A stretch of DNA of 64,000 nucleotides from positions 4,216,001-4,280,000 of the forward strand of contig CBDCPM010000004.1 in the NCBI GenBank assembly GCA_965220265.1. The letters run 5' to 3'. The position numbers and the translations under genes were made by a program. This DNA comes from Bin87 sp965220265 (GTDB lineage Bacteria; Chloroflexota; Dehalococcoidia; Lucifugimonadales; UBA3495). This document shows, piece after piece, positions 34,053 through 42,576 of this stretch. The notes beneath the pieces were generated by a model that was not told the origin of the DNA, ran no database searches, and saw only the letters and a program-made list of their open reading frames with translations. How positions within the stretch are numbered: the first letter of the stretch is position 1; each line of letters starts with the position of its first letter.

Positions 34053-35669
34053 CTAACCAGCGGAGTACTTCTCTCCCAAGGCGGTCTCCCAGCGCAGGTA
34101 GTGCTGCATGTCGGCGTAGGTGCGATCCGGTCCGCTGAAAACCACGTCCGCAGGCGTGCGGGTGACCCCGGACAGACCTTCCTCCACAGGCAGCCGCACC
34201 GCCTGCCATGAGGTGACACCGCCGGCCAGGGCCCTCGTGTTGGAATAACCGATTTGCCGCAACATTGCGGCTGCCAGCAGAGACTGGCGTCCGTCGACAC
34301 AGGTAACTACGATGCTGGCGTCATTCGACCTGACGTGGTCCGTGATCTGCCACTCCAGCCACCCGCGCGGGACCCAGCGAGACCCGGGCACGTGACCACG
34401 AGCGAATTCCTGACTGGTGTCCACGAATATGATCAAATCGGGACGGTTTTGATCGAGGTCCCTGGCCGAAACGGTGGGCACCGCGCGACGGGCCTCCGCC
34501 AAAAGCTCGGACTCAGTATCGCCGGCGATGGAGCCGTCGTTCATAGCCCCGATGCTCATGCCAGATTCCAAAGGACGGCCCGCCGCGACCCAAGCCTGGG
34601 TGCCGCCGTTGACAGCGTAGACCTCCTGGTGTCCGAGCTGACGGAACCAAGACGCAGTCAGGACAGCCCTGGCCTTGCCGTCGCAGCAGAACACGATCGG
34701 GGCGTTCTTCACCACCGCAACATCATCGCTGCGCTGGACGCACTGGCCGCCTGGGAACCATCGGAAACCCGGAATTCGGGCGCGGTCATATTCTTCGGAG
34801 GTGCGGACGTCGATGAAGTAGATGCTCTCGGTCACGGTGCGGTCGGCCATGGCGTCGAGACCGGCGACGTCCAAGAAGCGCACGCCGTCTTCAATAGCGC
34901 ACCGTTCAGCGTAGGCTTCCGCCGCGGCTCGGCCGTTCTCAGATACGTTGGGCAGGCGGTCCCGAGTGGCGCCGGATTCCAGATCGTAGCCAGCCAGCAC
35001 CCAGCCGGACGTGCCGTTTTTAAGACCGACCACCTGGTGGTTCAGGGCCATGCGTTGAAGGACACGGGTCCCGATGATGCTCCGAGTGCGTCCGGCGCAG
35101 TTGACCACGACGGTGGTGTCCGGATCCAACTCTGCGGTGATGTCGGTGATCCGGAGAGCCAGTTCACCGCCAGGCACGCTGCGGCCACCGGGTATGCAGA
35201 AACGGCGGTATTCCTCGGGAGTTCGCGTGTCGAGGATGACCATTTTTTCGCCGCGATCCATGCGGGCGCGCAATTCAATGGCATCAATCTCGGGCACGTG
35301 GTGTACGACCTCGACCTTCTCACCAAAGTCCTTACTGGGAACGTTGACTCCCCATTCAGTGGGGTAGTCCAAACTCATCCAACGGTTGATGCCACCGTTG
35401 AGCCAGCCGACGTTGTCGAAGCCCATCGCCTCGACCGTGGCCACGGCCTGGGAGACGCGACGGCCGTCGTCATCGCACAACACAATCAACGTGCCGGGAT
35501 GGGGGACAGCGGCGTTGAGGTCGAATTCCAACCTCCTGCGGGGGATCAGGGTGCTTGCCGGGATGTGGCTGGTGTTGTATTCACCGGGTTCGCGTACGTC
35601 AATCAGGGCAAAAGGGGTAGTTTCGTTGAACAACTCGTTGAGTTGTTCCGGACTAAACGGCTTAGCCAT
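34053..35669 (-). CDS. Four-domain rhodanese (sulfurtransferase)
   Basis: A 538-residue protein made of four rhodanese domains (about 1-105, 125-235, 265-370, 395-495). Each keeps a catalytic Cys: C65 in LCDDDGRR, C191 in NCAGRTRS, C328/C329 in FCCDGKAR and C457 in TCVDGRQS. Rhodaneses carry sulfane sulfur as a Cys persulfide. Four active-looking domains in one chain is unusual. The ATG at 35669 has GGAG about ten bases upstream. It lies between the sulfite oxidase and thiol dioxygenase genes, fitting thiosulfate or persulfide handling before sulfite oxidation. Confidence 0.92.
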   Translation of the reverse strand: MAKPFSPEQLNELFNETTPFALIDVREPGEYNTSHIPASTLIPRRRLEFDLNAAVPHPGTLIVLCDDDGRRVSQAVATVEAMGFDNVGWLNGGINRWMSLDYPTEWGVNVPSKDFGEKVEVVHHVPEIDAIELRARMDRGEKMVILDTRTPEEYRRFCIPGGRSVPGGELALRITDITAELDPDTTVVVNCAGRTRSIIGTRVLQRMALNHQVVGLKNGTSGWVLAGYDLESGATRDRLPNVSENGRAAAEAYAERCAIEDGVRFLDVAGLDAMADRTVTESIYFIDVRTSEEYDRARIPGFRWFPGGQCVQRSDDVAVVKNAPIVFCCDGKARAVLTASWFRQLGHQEVYAVNGGTQAWVAAGRPLESGMSIGAMNDGSIAGDTESELLAEARRAVPTVSARDLDQNRPDLIIFVDTSQEFARGHVPGSRWVPRGWLEWQITDHVRSNDASIVVTCVDGRQSLLAAAMLRQIGYSNTRALAGGVTSWQAVRLPVEEGLSGVTRTPADVVFSGPDRTYADMQHYLRWETALGEKYSAG

Positions 35670-35925
35670 CAGCGCATCTCCGTCGACCACGTCTAAGTAG
35701 TTCCGATCATAACAATCAGCAGCAGGCCACGCGAACGAGGGCACCGACAATATCGTCGACGCGGGCCTCTACAGTCCGCTCGTTGTCTGTCCGAAAGTAT
35801 ACGGACTGCCATGCCATTTATTTTCGCGCCGCTGGAAGTCGGTGCAGGGCGGGCGAAAGGTATAACTTGTAGAAGTCCACAGGCTAACCATGGACTAAAA
35901 ACGATGAGTTATGAGGTTAAGTATA

Positions 35926-35955
35926 CACGCGGGGCGTGAATGGGCGCCCCGTGTG
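35926..35955 (-). terminator. Hairpin after the thiol dioxygenase gene
   Basis: CGGGGCG and CGCCCCG pair with flanking CAC/GTG bases, about 12 nt past the dioxygenase stop on the minus strand. The sequence after it (ATACTTAACC) is AT-rich but has no clean T-run. It probably ends the dioxygenase transcript. Confidence 0.5.
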
Positions 35956-35966
35956 ACAATGCCGGG

Positions 35967-36554
35967 TCAGCAGTTGTCATACTTGTCGGTCTTCATCTGC
36001 CGGATGGCGCCGGTTTCCAGGTCGTAGCGCACCCGCTCGAGGCCGCGGAGGTCCTGACCGTAGACGTGGACCTCGACGGTGGGGCGGTCGGTGAAGTTGT
36101 CCATCTGGTGGATTTCGTCGACTTCAGGGATGAGCAGGCTGATCTCCCCCGGCTTCACCACGGCGGAGCGATCCCGCTCCAACTGGGCCCAATCTTCGCG
36201 CTCGCGGTCATCGGCGCGGCGGAAACGGGTTTCGGTTAGGGCATTGTCCATCACGCCGATCATGCCCCAAGTCCGATGATCGTGTGGGGCAGCGTGGTCG
36301 CCGGGACCCCACACGACGGCGGTGACCAACAGGCCGCATTCTGGGCTGTGGTGGAGCAACCATGAGCCGTGATTGGACCGGCCTCCCGAACCGACAGGCA
36401 GGCGGAAACGTTCGGGTATGGCGCCGGGATTAGCAATCAGCCGGGCGAGGCAATCTGATCCTTTGTCGAAGATCTTCTCCTGATTCGGCTGAGAAACCAA
36501 GAGTTCTTCCATTTCATGGACAAAATCGTCCAGTGCGTATTTGACGGCGACCAT
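35967..36554 (-). CDS. Cysteine dioxygenase-family cupin (thiol dioxygenase)
   Basis: A 195-residue cupin of the cysteine/3-mercaptopropionate dioxygenase group. The iron His triad is His91 and His93 in APHDHRTWG and His149 in DEIHQM. These enzymes oxidise a thiol to its sulfinate with O2. Whether the substrate is cysteine or a mercapto-acid cannot be told. A strong GAGGAGG ribosome site precedes the ATG. A hairpin and about 300 bp separate it from the rhodanese gene, so they may be separate transcripts. Confidence 0.87.
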   Translation of the reverse strand: MVAVKYALDDFVHEMEELLVSQPNQEKIFDKGSDCLARLIANPGAIPERFRLPVGSGGRSNHGSWLLHHSPECGLLVTAVVWGPGDHAAPHDHRTWGMIGVMDNALTETRFRRADDREREDWAQLERDRSAVVKPGEISLLIPEVDEIHQMDNFTDRPTVEVHVYGQDLRGLERVRYDLETGAIRQMKTDKYDNC

Positions 36555-36736
36555 GTTGCCCTCCTCGGCAAATCTAATGCCCGAAGTGTACCCGCCTCAT
36601 GCCGCGAGTGGCAACACACAGGCAACGTGTTGCAGATGCGTCACAATAAAGGGTGCCGCGTTCTCCAAAATCGGGGTAGCAGATGGCACGACATCGCGTT
36701 CAGCCAGATGCAGTGAAGGCGGGGCATACGCGCTGC

Positions 36737-36742
36737 TATACT
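36737..36742 (+). promoter_or_regulatory. Extended -10 promoter of the LLM oxidoreductase gene
   Basis: TGCTATACT matches an extended -10 (TGn plus TATACT), 61 nt before the ATG at 36803. No -35 is obvious. Similar extended boxes precede metG and hisS in this window. Confidence 0.5.
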
Positions 36743-36802
36743 ACGCGATCGAGTTGGCTCAACTCGAATATTGGCCCGATCCACCTGCGGAGGGAATCCA
36801 CA

Positions 36803-37852
36803 ATGGCCGACCCCATCAAGATTTCGATGCGCGTGCCAGGCACATCGCCGATGCCCGACCTTCTGAGGATGATAGGTCAGATTGAGGAAGCGGGGTTCGA
36901 CGGCGCGGGGATCCTGGACAGCCAGATGATCTGCCGCGACACCTTCGTGACGATGGGCATGGCGGCTAACGCCACCAGCAAGCTGCAATTGTTCCCGGCG
37001 GTAACCAACCCGTTCGGGCGAATTCCGTCGGTATTGGCCGGAGCGGCCCAGACGGTTGCCGAAATCGCTCCGGGCCGAACCAAATTCATCATCGGCACGG
37101 GCTATACCTCGGCCAGCACCATCGGGCGCCGGCCGGCCACGTTGCGCCAGATGCGTCGTTGCATCATGGAAGTGAAAGCGCTGCTGGCAGGGGAGTCGGT
37201 GGAATACGACGGAATGACCAACCGATTGGACTTCGCGGGGAGCGACGGCGGGCATGGAGTCCCCGTCCTAATGGCCGCATCGGGTCCGCGCTCATTGGAA
37301 TTGGCGGGTGAAGTGGCCGACGGAGCGCTGGTGCTGGTCGGGTACACGCCGGGGATCGTGGGGAAGGCACTGGAGCACCTGGAAATCGGAGCGAAACGGA
37401 GCGGCCGAAGTTTGGACGATCTGGACGTGATGTTTGCGGTGCGCACGTGCGTATCAGACTCCACCGAAGAGGCACGACGGCTCGCCCGACCCGTGGCGGT
37501 GCACTGGGCGTTCCTCTGGGGCGGGCCCAACTGGCTGCCTTACTCAGGACTGGACATTCCCGATTACGAGGTCCCGCAGGCGGTGCGCGATGTTTATCCC
37601 GACCTTGGCCACGCGCCAAACTGGGAAGAAGCAATCGAGCTTACGCAGTTCGTAGACGACGATGTAAACGGGCAACTGTGCGACGCTCTCGGACTGATTG
37701 GAACGCCGGAATACTGCACCGCACGGATCAAGGAGATGGCGCAACACGGGGTCGAACAGATATACCTGATGCCGTGCCTGACGTTCGCGCCGCCCGAAGC
37801 CGAAGTGCAAGCTTTCGGAAACCACGTGATACCGGCACTTGCGGCAGCGTGA
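36803..37852 (+). CDS. LLM-class flavin-dependent oxidoreductase (F420/FMN)
   Basis: A 349-residue bacterial-luciferase-like TIM-barrel protein. Typical segments are IGQIEEAGFDGAGILDSQMI, LQLFPAVTNPFGRIPSVLAG, GRTKFIIGTGYTSAS and GVPVLMAASGPRSLELAG. Relatives use F420 or FMN to oxidise or reduce varied organic substrates, including sulfonates. AGGG lies before the ATG. It is oriented away from the sulfur genes, with its own promoter. Confidence 0.88.
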   Translation: MADPIKISMRVPGTSPMPDLLRMIGQIEEAGFDGAGILDSQMICRDTFVTMGMAANATSKLQLFPAVTNPFGRIPSVLAGAAQTVAEIAPGRTKFIIGTGYTSASTIGRRPATLRQMRRCIMEVKALLAGESVEYDGMTNRLDFAGSDGGHGVPVLMAASGPRSLELAGEVADGALVLVGYTPGIVGKALEHLEIGAKRSGRSLDDLDVMFAVRTCVSDSTEEARRLARPVAVHWAFLWGGPNWLPYSGLDIPDYEVPQAVRDVYPDLGHAPNWEEAIELTQFVDDDVNGQLCDALGLIGTPEYCTARIKEMAQHGVEQIYLMPCLTFAPPEAEVQAFGNHVIPALAAA

Positions 37853-38317
37853 CCATCGGTGGGCTGACATCGTAGACCGGGCGACACAGTGGTCAGCGCC
37901 GGGACAAGTGACCCTAACCCCCAAAAATTTTGCGACGGCGAGGAGTTTAGCAACTCGGCAATCCCGTCACCTGGACGGCGTCTCCGACGCCAACGAGATT
38001 GCCGCGCTTCGCTCGCAATGACAGCTTGAACGCACGCGGATATGCGTCCGGAAGGGTGGCCCGGTTGACGGTTTCTCGCGCGGACCACCGCGGCGCTAGG
38101 CGAGGTACGCGACGAGGAATGGCGGCGGCGAGGTACGGACAGGCCGCGAGATTGCGCGCGACGCGTTCTTGACGGGGGCGGAACATCACGCCATTCCGGT
38201 GCAGCGATTGTGTTGTCTGGTGCGGAGGCTATTTGCTAGTCTCAAGCGCCGGGCGCCAGTAACGAGGTCCGGGACGGCACCGGCAGGTCGGCGGCGGAGC
38301 AGGTACGAGGCGAGCAC
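37853..38317. other. Intergenic region with repeat copy 4
   Basis: A 465-bp gap between the LLM gene and the ATP-grasp gene. Besides the palindromic repeat, it contains GC-rich sequence without a supported ORF. The ATP-grasp promoter should lie near its right end. Confidence 0.5.
37931..38023. repeat. Dispersed palindromic repeat, copy 4
   Basis: The left arm (GGCGAGGAGTTTAGCAACTC) is eroded; the right arm CAACGAGATTGCCGCGCTTC plus GCTCGCAATGACAG is intact. AACGCACGCGGATATGCGTC follows, the same outer arm as in copy 3. Confidence 0.78.
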
Positions 38318-39763
38318 GTGACTACAGCAGATCGGTTCCAGGACTACAGTCTTGACGCGGACATCTTTGACGAGATGTTTCACGCCGACGGGCGCACCAG
38401 GTACAACTGGCAGGGGCTCCAGCGAACGCTGACCGACCTTTCCGCCGAAGAGTTGATGGCCATCCAGGAAAGGGTGACGCGATCATTTTCCAACGAAGGG
38501 ATTACCTTCACCGTGTACGAGGACGAAGAAGCCGACGAACGGATCATCCCCATCGACTGCGTGCCCCGGTTGGTCGCTGAGTCGGAGTGGCGTAGATTAG
38601 AAGCGAGTTTGGCGCAACGTCTGAGGGCGCTGAACCTATTTTTGCAGGATGTGTACGGGGAGTCGCGGGTCACCAAAGACGGAGTGATACCGGCGGACAT
38701 GGTACTGGGCTGCCCGCAATACCGTCTGGACATGCGGGGATTCACTCCGCCACAGGCCACCTGGGTGGCGATATGCGGCACCGACGTGGTGCGCACCAAC
38801 GATGGGTTCCGGGTATTGGAAGACAACCTGCGGGTCCCCTCCGGTGTTTCCTACATGATTGCGAACCGCAAGGCGGTGAAAACGAGCCTGCGACGACTGT
38901 ACCGTGCCTCCAGAGTACTGGATGTAGAAAACTACGGGCGTCTTCTCCTGGACACACTGCGGGAATTGGCCCCAAGAGAACGAGCCAACCCGAGTATTGC
39001 GCTGCTCACGCCTGGCGTGTACAACTCCGCTTTCTACGAGCACATGTTCCTGGCCCACGAGCTGGGCGCGGAGCTAGTGGAAGGACGGGACTTGGTGGTC
39101 GACGACGGTTTCGTCTACATGAGGACCACCACGGGCCTGCAGCGCATCGACGTCATATACCGTCGGGTAGACGACGACTTCCTCGACCCGATGGTATTCC
39201 GATCCGACTCGGTGCTGGGGGTTCCCGGCCCGATGGACACGTATTTGAGTGGGAACGTTGCCCTAGCGAACGCGCCGGGAACGGGCGTCGCCGATGACAA
39301 GAGCGTTTACGCCTACGTTCCGGACCTGATCCGGTACGACCTGAGCGAAGAGCCGTCGCTTCAGAACGTCGAAACGTACCTCTGCCGGCGTCCGCAGGAA
39401 CTCGAATACACGCTGGACAACCTGGACAAACTGGTGGTCAAACGGGTCGGAGAATCGGGCGGCTACGGGATGTTGGTGGGTCCTCACGCCACGCCACAGG
39501 AACGGGCGGAATACGCGGAGCAGATTCGGTCCAATCCGGCGGACTTCATTGCCCAACCCACGCTGGCTCTGTCCCGGTCGCCCTGCCTGATCGACGGCAA
39601 GTTCGAGCCACGCCACGTAGATCTCCGGCCGTTCATATTGCATGGACAGACCACACGGATAGTGCCGGGAGCCTTCTGCCGTGTCGCCCTGCGACGGGGC
39701 AGCCTGGTGGTCAACTCAAGCCAGGGAGGCAGCGGCAAGGACGTCTGGGTCCTGGAGGAGTAA
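38318..39763 (+). CDS. Circularly permuted ATP-grasp type 2 protein
   Basis: A 481-residue protein of the DUF404/DUF407 circularly permuted ATP-grasp family. It has DMRGFTPPQATWVAICGTD, FRVLEDNLRVPSGVSYMIAN, LDNLDKLVVKRVGESGGYGM and FEPRHVDLRPFILHG. The family is usually encoded next to an Alpha-E protein and is predicted to ligate a peptide or amide bond. The start is GTG. The Alpha-E gene begins 5 nt after its stop, but is disrupted. Confidence 0.9.
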   Translation: MTTADRFQDYSLDADIFDEMFHADGRTRYNWQGLQRTLTDLSAEELMAIQERVTRSFSNEGITFTVYEDEEADERIIPIDCVPRLVAESEWRRLEASLAQRLRALNLFLQDVYGESRVTKDGVIPADMVLGCPQYRLDMRGFTPPQATWVAICGTDVVRTNDGFRVLEDNLRVPSGVSYMIANRKAVKTSLRRLYRASRVLDVENYGRLLLDTLRELAPRERANPSIALLTPGVYNSAFYEHMFLAHELGAELVEGRDLVVDDGFVYMRTTTGLQRIDVIYRRVDDDFLDPMVFRSDSVLGVPGPMDTYLSGNVALANAPGTGVADDKSVYAYVPDLIRYDLSEEPSLQNVETYLCRRPQELEYTLDNLDKLVVKRVGESGGYGMLVGPHATPQERAEYAEQIRSNPADFIAQPTLALSRSPCLIDGKFEPRHVDLRPFILHGQTTRIVPGAFCRVALRRGSLVVNSSQGGSGKDVWVLEE

Positions 39764-39768
39764 CCGAG

Positions 39769-41000
39769 TTGCTGGCTCGAAGCGCACAGGGACTGTACTG
39801 GATGGGCCGCTACCTGGAACGGGCGGACCACTTATGCCGCCTGCTCCAGCTTAATATTACAGTTGCACTTGAATTGCGGGCCTCTGAAAGTGCCTCTTGT
39901 AACGGATTCCAAGGCTCGGGCTTGGTGCCGCCAGCTCCACCACGGCTACCGGATAGGCAGGTCAGCACTCTCATAAAGTAGTCACAGCAGCCTGCATGAC
40001 AGCCGTCTAACTTCGGGCACGGTCAGTGATATGAGTCCTTCCCTTGAAGCGCGACTGTAGTATTAAGACCGAAGCACTGGTCGACCGCCCGGTCAGCGAA
40101 ATTTATTCCGGCTGGCGACGCATCTACAACAGCCTGGACCGAGTGCCGCCGGGCGGGGACCTGGAAGCGGTGACAGCGGATTCAGACAATGCGACGCAGT
40201 CCCAGGGATCAGAGGGAGGTAACCGGCAGCTGCAGACGCAACACCAGGTGGGCGACGAGTACACCCTGGCCGATTCTTTCACGCTGGCGGACGACCTTAC
40301 TTTCGAGCTTACGAACGCCGGTTCGATGTGGAGTTGCTTCGCCCTGGGCAGGGAAAACGCGCGACAGGTGCGACATTGCATCAGCGCGGAGATGTGGCGA
40401 TCGCTGAACCTGACGTATCTGAAGCTCCAGCGGACCAGCATATTGGACATCTGGCAGGCGTCGCCGGAGAACTTTTACACGCAAACGGCTGAGGACATAG
40501 AAACATTCATGGGGGTGGCTGCGGCGACGATGTACCGGGGCGAAGGGTGGCACTTCATGCTGTTGGGAAGGTTCATCGAACGGTCCCAACTGGCGGGCAA
40601 CCTGCTCATGGCACAACTGGAGGTCGACGAAGGGGCAACCGAACATACGGAGGCGGACTGGACCACCCTGCTTCGGGTCTACCACGCTCAGGAGGCGTAC
40701 ATCCGCACGTACGGAGTGGAGATCAGGTTGGAGCAGGTTCTCGACCTATTGGTCACCGATCCGCTGTTGCCGGACTCGATGCGGCGCGCCCTGGATACGG
40801 TATCCGAGGAACTAGCGGCGGTTGGGCCCGGCCCAGACCAGGGATCGAGCGCGGCGGCGAACCGAATGGCAGGCAGACTCAGATCGCTGGTTTTGTACGA
40901 GTGGCCAGACACGGCCGACAAACCACGGCTGCTGGGCCGCATGGCTAACCTCGGCGGGCAGTTGCATGGCCTAGTCAACGCGGTCTATTTCGACTACTGA
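39769..41000 (+). pseudogene. Alpha-E domain protein gene interrupted by a MITE
   Basis: The 5' part starts at TTG 39769 after a GGAGGAG site and reads SAQGLYWMGRYLERADHLCR, the Alpha-E N-terminus, up to codon 28. The 3' part resumes at AAG (40065) with EALVDRPVSEIYSGWRRIYN and continues to 41000. Removing the 208-bp element and one TTAA joins CTT and AAG in frame, giving a 339-residue protein, a normal Alpha-E length. In the present sequence the frame is broken by stops. Alpha-E proteins partner the ATP-grasp enzyme upstream, so that pathway may be inactive here. An internal restart cannot be excluded. Confidence 0.88.
39855..40062. mobile_element. 208-bp MITE with TTAA target duplication
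   Basis: It is flanked by TTAA (39851-39854 and 40063-40066). The ends are inverted: TATTACAGTTGCACTTGAA on the left, TACTACAGTCGCGCTTCAA as the reverse complement of the right, 15 of 19 matching. It has no transposase ORF. The termini differ from those of the IS1380 element at 23.5 kb, so another TTAA-targeting transposase probably moved it. Confidence 0.88.
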
Positions 41001-41126
41001 CAGTGGACTGATGTAGCGGGTTGAGATTGGCTGCGACAGCCGCACACACGACAGTCTCGCGGGGAGGCGTCGGCTCCCGTGCGCAATACGAGTGGCGGGT
41101 ATCCACGGTTTTGCGCAGCGATCATG

Positions 41127-41155
41127 CTGACACTCAAGGTGCCAAATGCTATAAT
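41127..41155 (+). promoter_or_regulatory. Strong sigma70-type promoter of rpsF
   Basis: CTGACA (-35) and TATAAT (-10) are separated by exactly 17 bp. This is the best promoter match seen in the window. The start of transcription should be near 41162, giving a leader of about 30 nt. Confidence 0.85.
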
Positions 41156-41191
41156 CATGGTTGCGTTTTCACCAATTCAGGAGTTTCTAAC

Positions 41192-42031
41192 TTGCGTCAT
41201 TACGAACTGGTAACAATTCTGAGCCCGATGCTGAATCAGGACGAAGCATCGGCCACATGGGACGAGATCAAGTCGTTCATCGTCAACCGGGACGGCGATA
41301 TCACCGCGGAGCAGATTTGGGGCACCCGCCGGCTGGCGTACCCGATCCGCAAAGGGAACTACAATTTCCTGGAGGGATCGTACTACCTGAGTACCTTCAC
41401 CGTGGATAATTCGTTCAATCTGGAATTGGACAATTACCTACGGTTGGACGAGCGGGTGTTGCGATCGCTGATCTTAAATTGCGACGGGCCTCTGCCGGAC
41501 AAGCCGGCGCCAGGTCCCCTGACTGCCCCTTCCCGGTATATCCCGCCGGGACGCGGTCGACGCCAGGACGGAGGCGCGCCTTCTCCCGATGCCCCGGGCA
41601 GTTTCGCGGAGCGCCGGCCAGGTGGGCCGCCGGCCAGTCCCGATGCGCAGGCTGCGCCGGCGCCGCGTCCAGAAGCCTCGGCCGTGGCGGCGGCTACACC
41701 CGGACCTACTGATTCAGCGCCTGCTCCGGCCGCGGAGAACATTGCCGAAGGCGTAGCGACGCCTGGACCGGCTGGGACTCCTGAACCGACCACTACCTTT
41801 GAGCCGACTCCCGAACCGACCGACGCCGCAGAGCCGACCACTACCTTTGAGCCGACTCCCGAACCGACCGACGCCGCAGAGCCGACCACTACCTTTGAGC
41901 CGACTCCCGAACCGACCGACGCCGCAGAGCCAACCGCTACCTTTGAGCCGACTCCCGAACCGACCGACGCCGCAGAAACGGCGCCCGCACCCAAGCCGCC
42001 CGCCGAAACCGATGGGGACGTGCAGGCGTAA
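41192..42031 (+). CDS. rpsF: 30S ribosomal protein S6 with long Pro/Thr/Glu repeat tail
   Basis: The start is TTG at 41192 behind AGGAG. The first ~95 residues are S6 (LRHYELVTILSPML, IWGTRRLAYPIRKGNYNFLE). S6 binds 16S rRNA together with S18. The remaining ~180 residues are low complexity: a Gly/Pro/Arg region, then four copies of a 16-residue acidic unit (TTTFEPTPEPTDAAEP). At 279 residues it is far longer than the usual 95-130. It is the first gene of rpsF-ssb-rpsR. Confidence 0.93.
   Translation: MRHYELVTILSPMLNQDEASATWDEIKSFIVNRDGDITAEQIWGTRRLAYPIRKGNYNFLEGSYYLSTFTVDNSFNLELDNYLRLDERVLRSLILNCDGPLPDKPAPGPLTAPSRYIPPGRGRRQDGGAPSPDAPGSFAERRPGGPPASPDAQAAPAPRPEASAVAAATPGPTDSAPAPAAENIAEGVATPGPAGTPEPTTTFEPTPEPTDAAEPTTTFEPTPEPTDAAEPTTTFEPTPEPTDAAEPTATFEPTPEPTDAAETAPAPKPPAETDGDVQA
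41789..41980 (+). repeat. 48-bp in-frame tandem repeat, four copies (rpsF)
   Basis: Four nearly identical 48-bp units start at 41789, 41837, 41885 and 41933. Units 1-3 appear identical; the fourth has changes near both ends. Each encodes 16 residues, so copy number can change without breaking the frame. Confidence 0.92.
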
Positions 42032-42037
42032 TTTCCC

Positions 42038-42532
42038 GTGAACAAGATCATCGTAATCGGAAACCTTGGTCGGGACCCGGAGATGCGGTACTCCACGTCG
42101 GGCAATCCGATGACGTCGTTCAGTATCGCTAGCAACCACCGGTACACGACGGCCGCCGGGGAGCGGCGCGAGGAAACCGAGTGGTTCAACTGCACCGCTT
42201 TCGGGCGGCTTGCCGATACCTGTAACCAGTTCCTCACCCGTGGCCAACAGGTTTACATAGAAGGACGGCTCCGTTCCCGCCAGTACGATCGTAGGGATGG
42301 AACGCCCGGATTTTCTCTTGACGTGACCGTAACCGACATGCAAATGCTGGGTCGCCGGGAGGACCAGATGGTTGACGGTGGGTACGGCGCACAGCAAGAC
42401 CGTAGCTACGGTGGCCGACCCGACAACAGCGGGCAAGGCGACCAGGGCGGCGGATACGATGACCGGCGCGGGGCTGGTTACGGGGCTGGCAACCCCAGCG
42501 AACCGATGGAAGTTGACGACCTGCCCTTCTGA
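42038..42532 (+). CDS. ssb: Single-stranded DNA-binding protein
   Basis: A 164-residue SSB. The OB fold starts NKIIVIGNLGRDPEMRYST and includes EETEWFNCTAFGRLADT. A Gly/Asp/Tyr-rich linker leads to the acidic tip MEVDDLPF, which recruits partner proteins. The start is GTG, 6 nt after the rpsF stop. Placement between rpsF and rpsR is the common bacterial arrangement. Confidence 0.96.
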   Translation: MNKIIVIGNLGRDPEMRYSTSGNPMTSFSIASNHRYTTAAGERREETEWFNCTAFGRLADTCNQFLTRGQQVYIEGRLRSRQYDRRDGTPGFSLDVTVTDMQMLGRREDQMVDGGYGAQQDRSYGGRPDNSGQGDQGGGYDDRRGAGYGAGNPSEPMEVDDLPF

Positions 42533-42576
42533 AACCTACGCTTTCGAACACCAGGCAACCGGAGGAACCCTTAACC

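Noticed and set aside
23471..40066. IS1380 element as the source of the Alpha-E MITE
   Set aside because: Both use TTAA, but their terminal repeats differ (CCCCAATCCACCG versus TATTACAGTTGC), so direct descent is not supported.
41789..41980. Tandem repeat that could suggest a CRISPR
   Set aside because: The 48-bp units are contiguous without spacers and are in frame inside rpsF.
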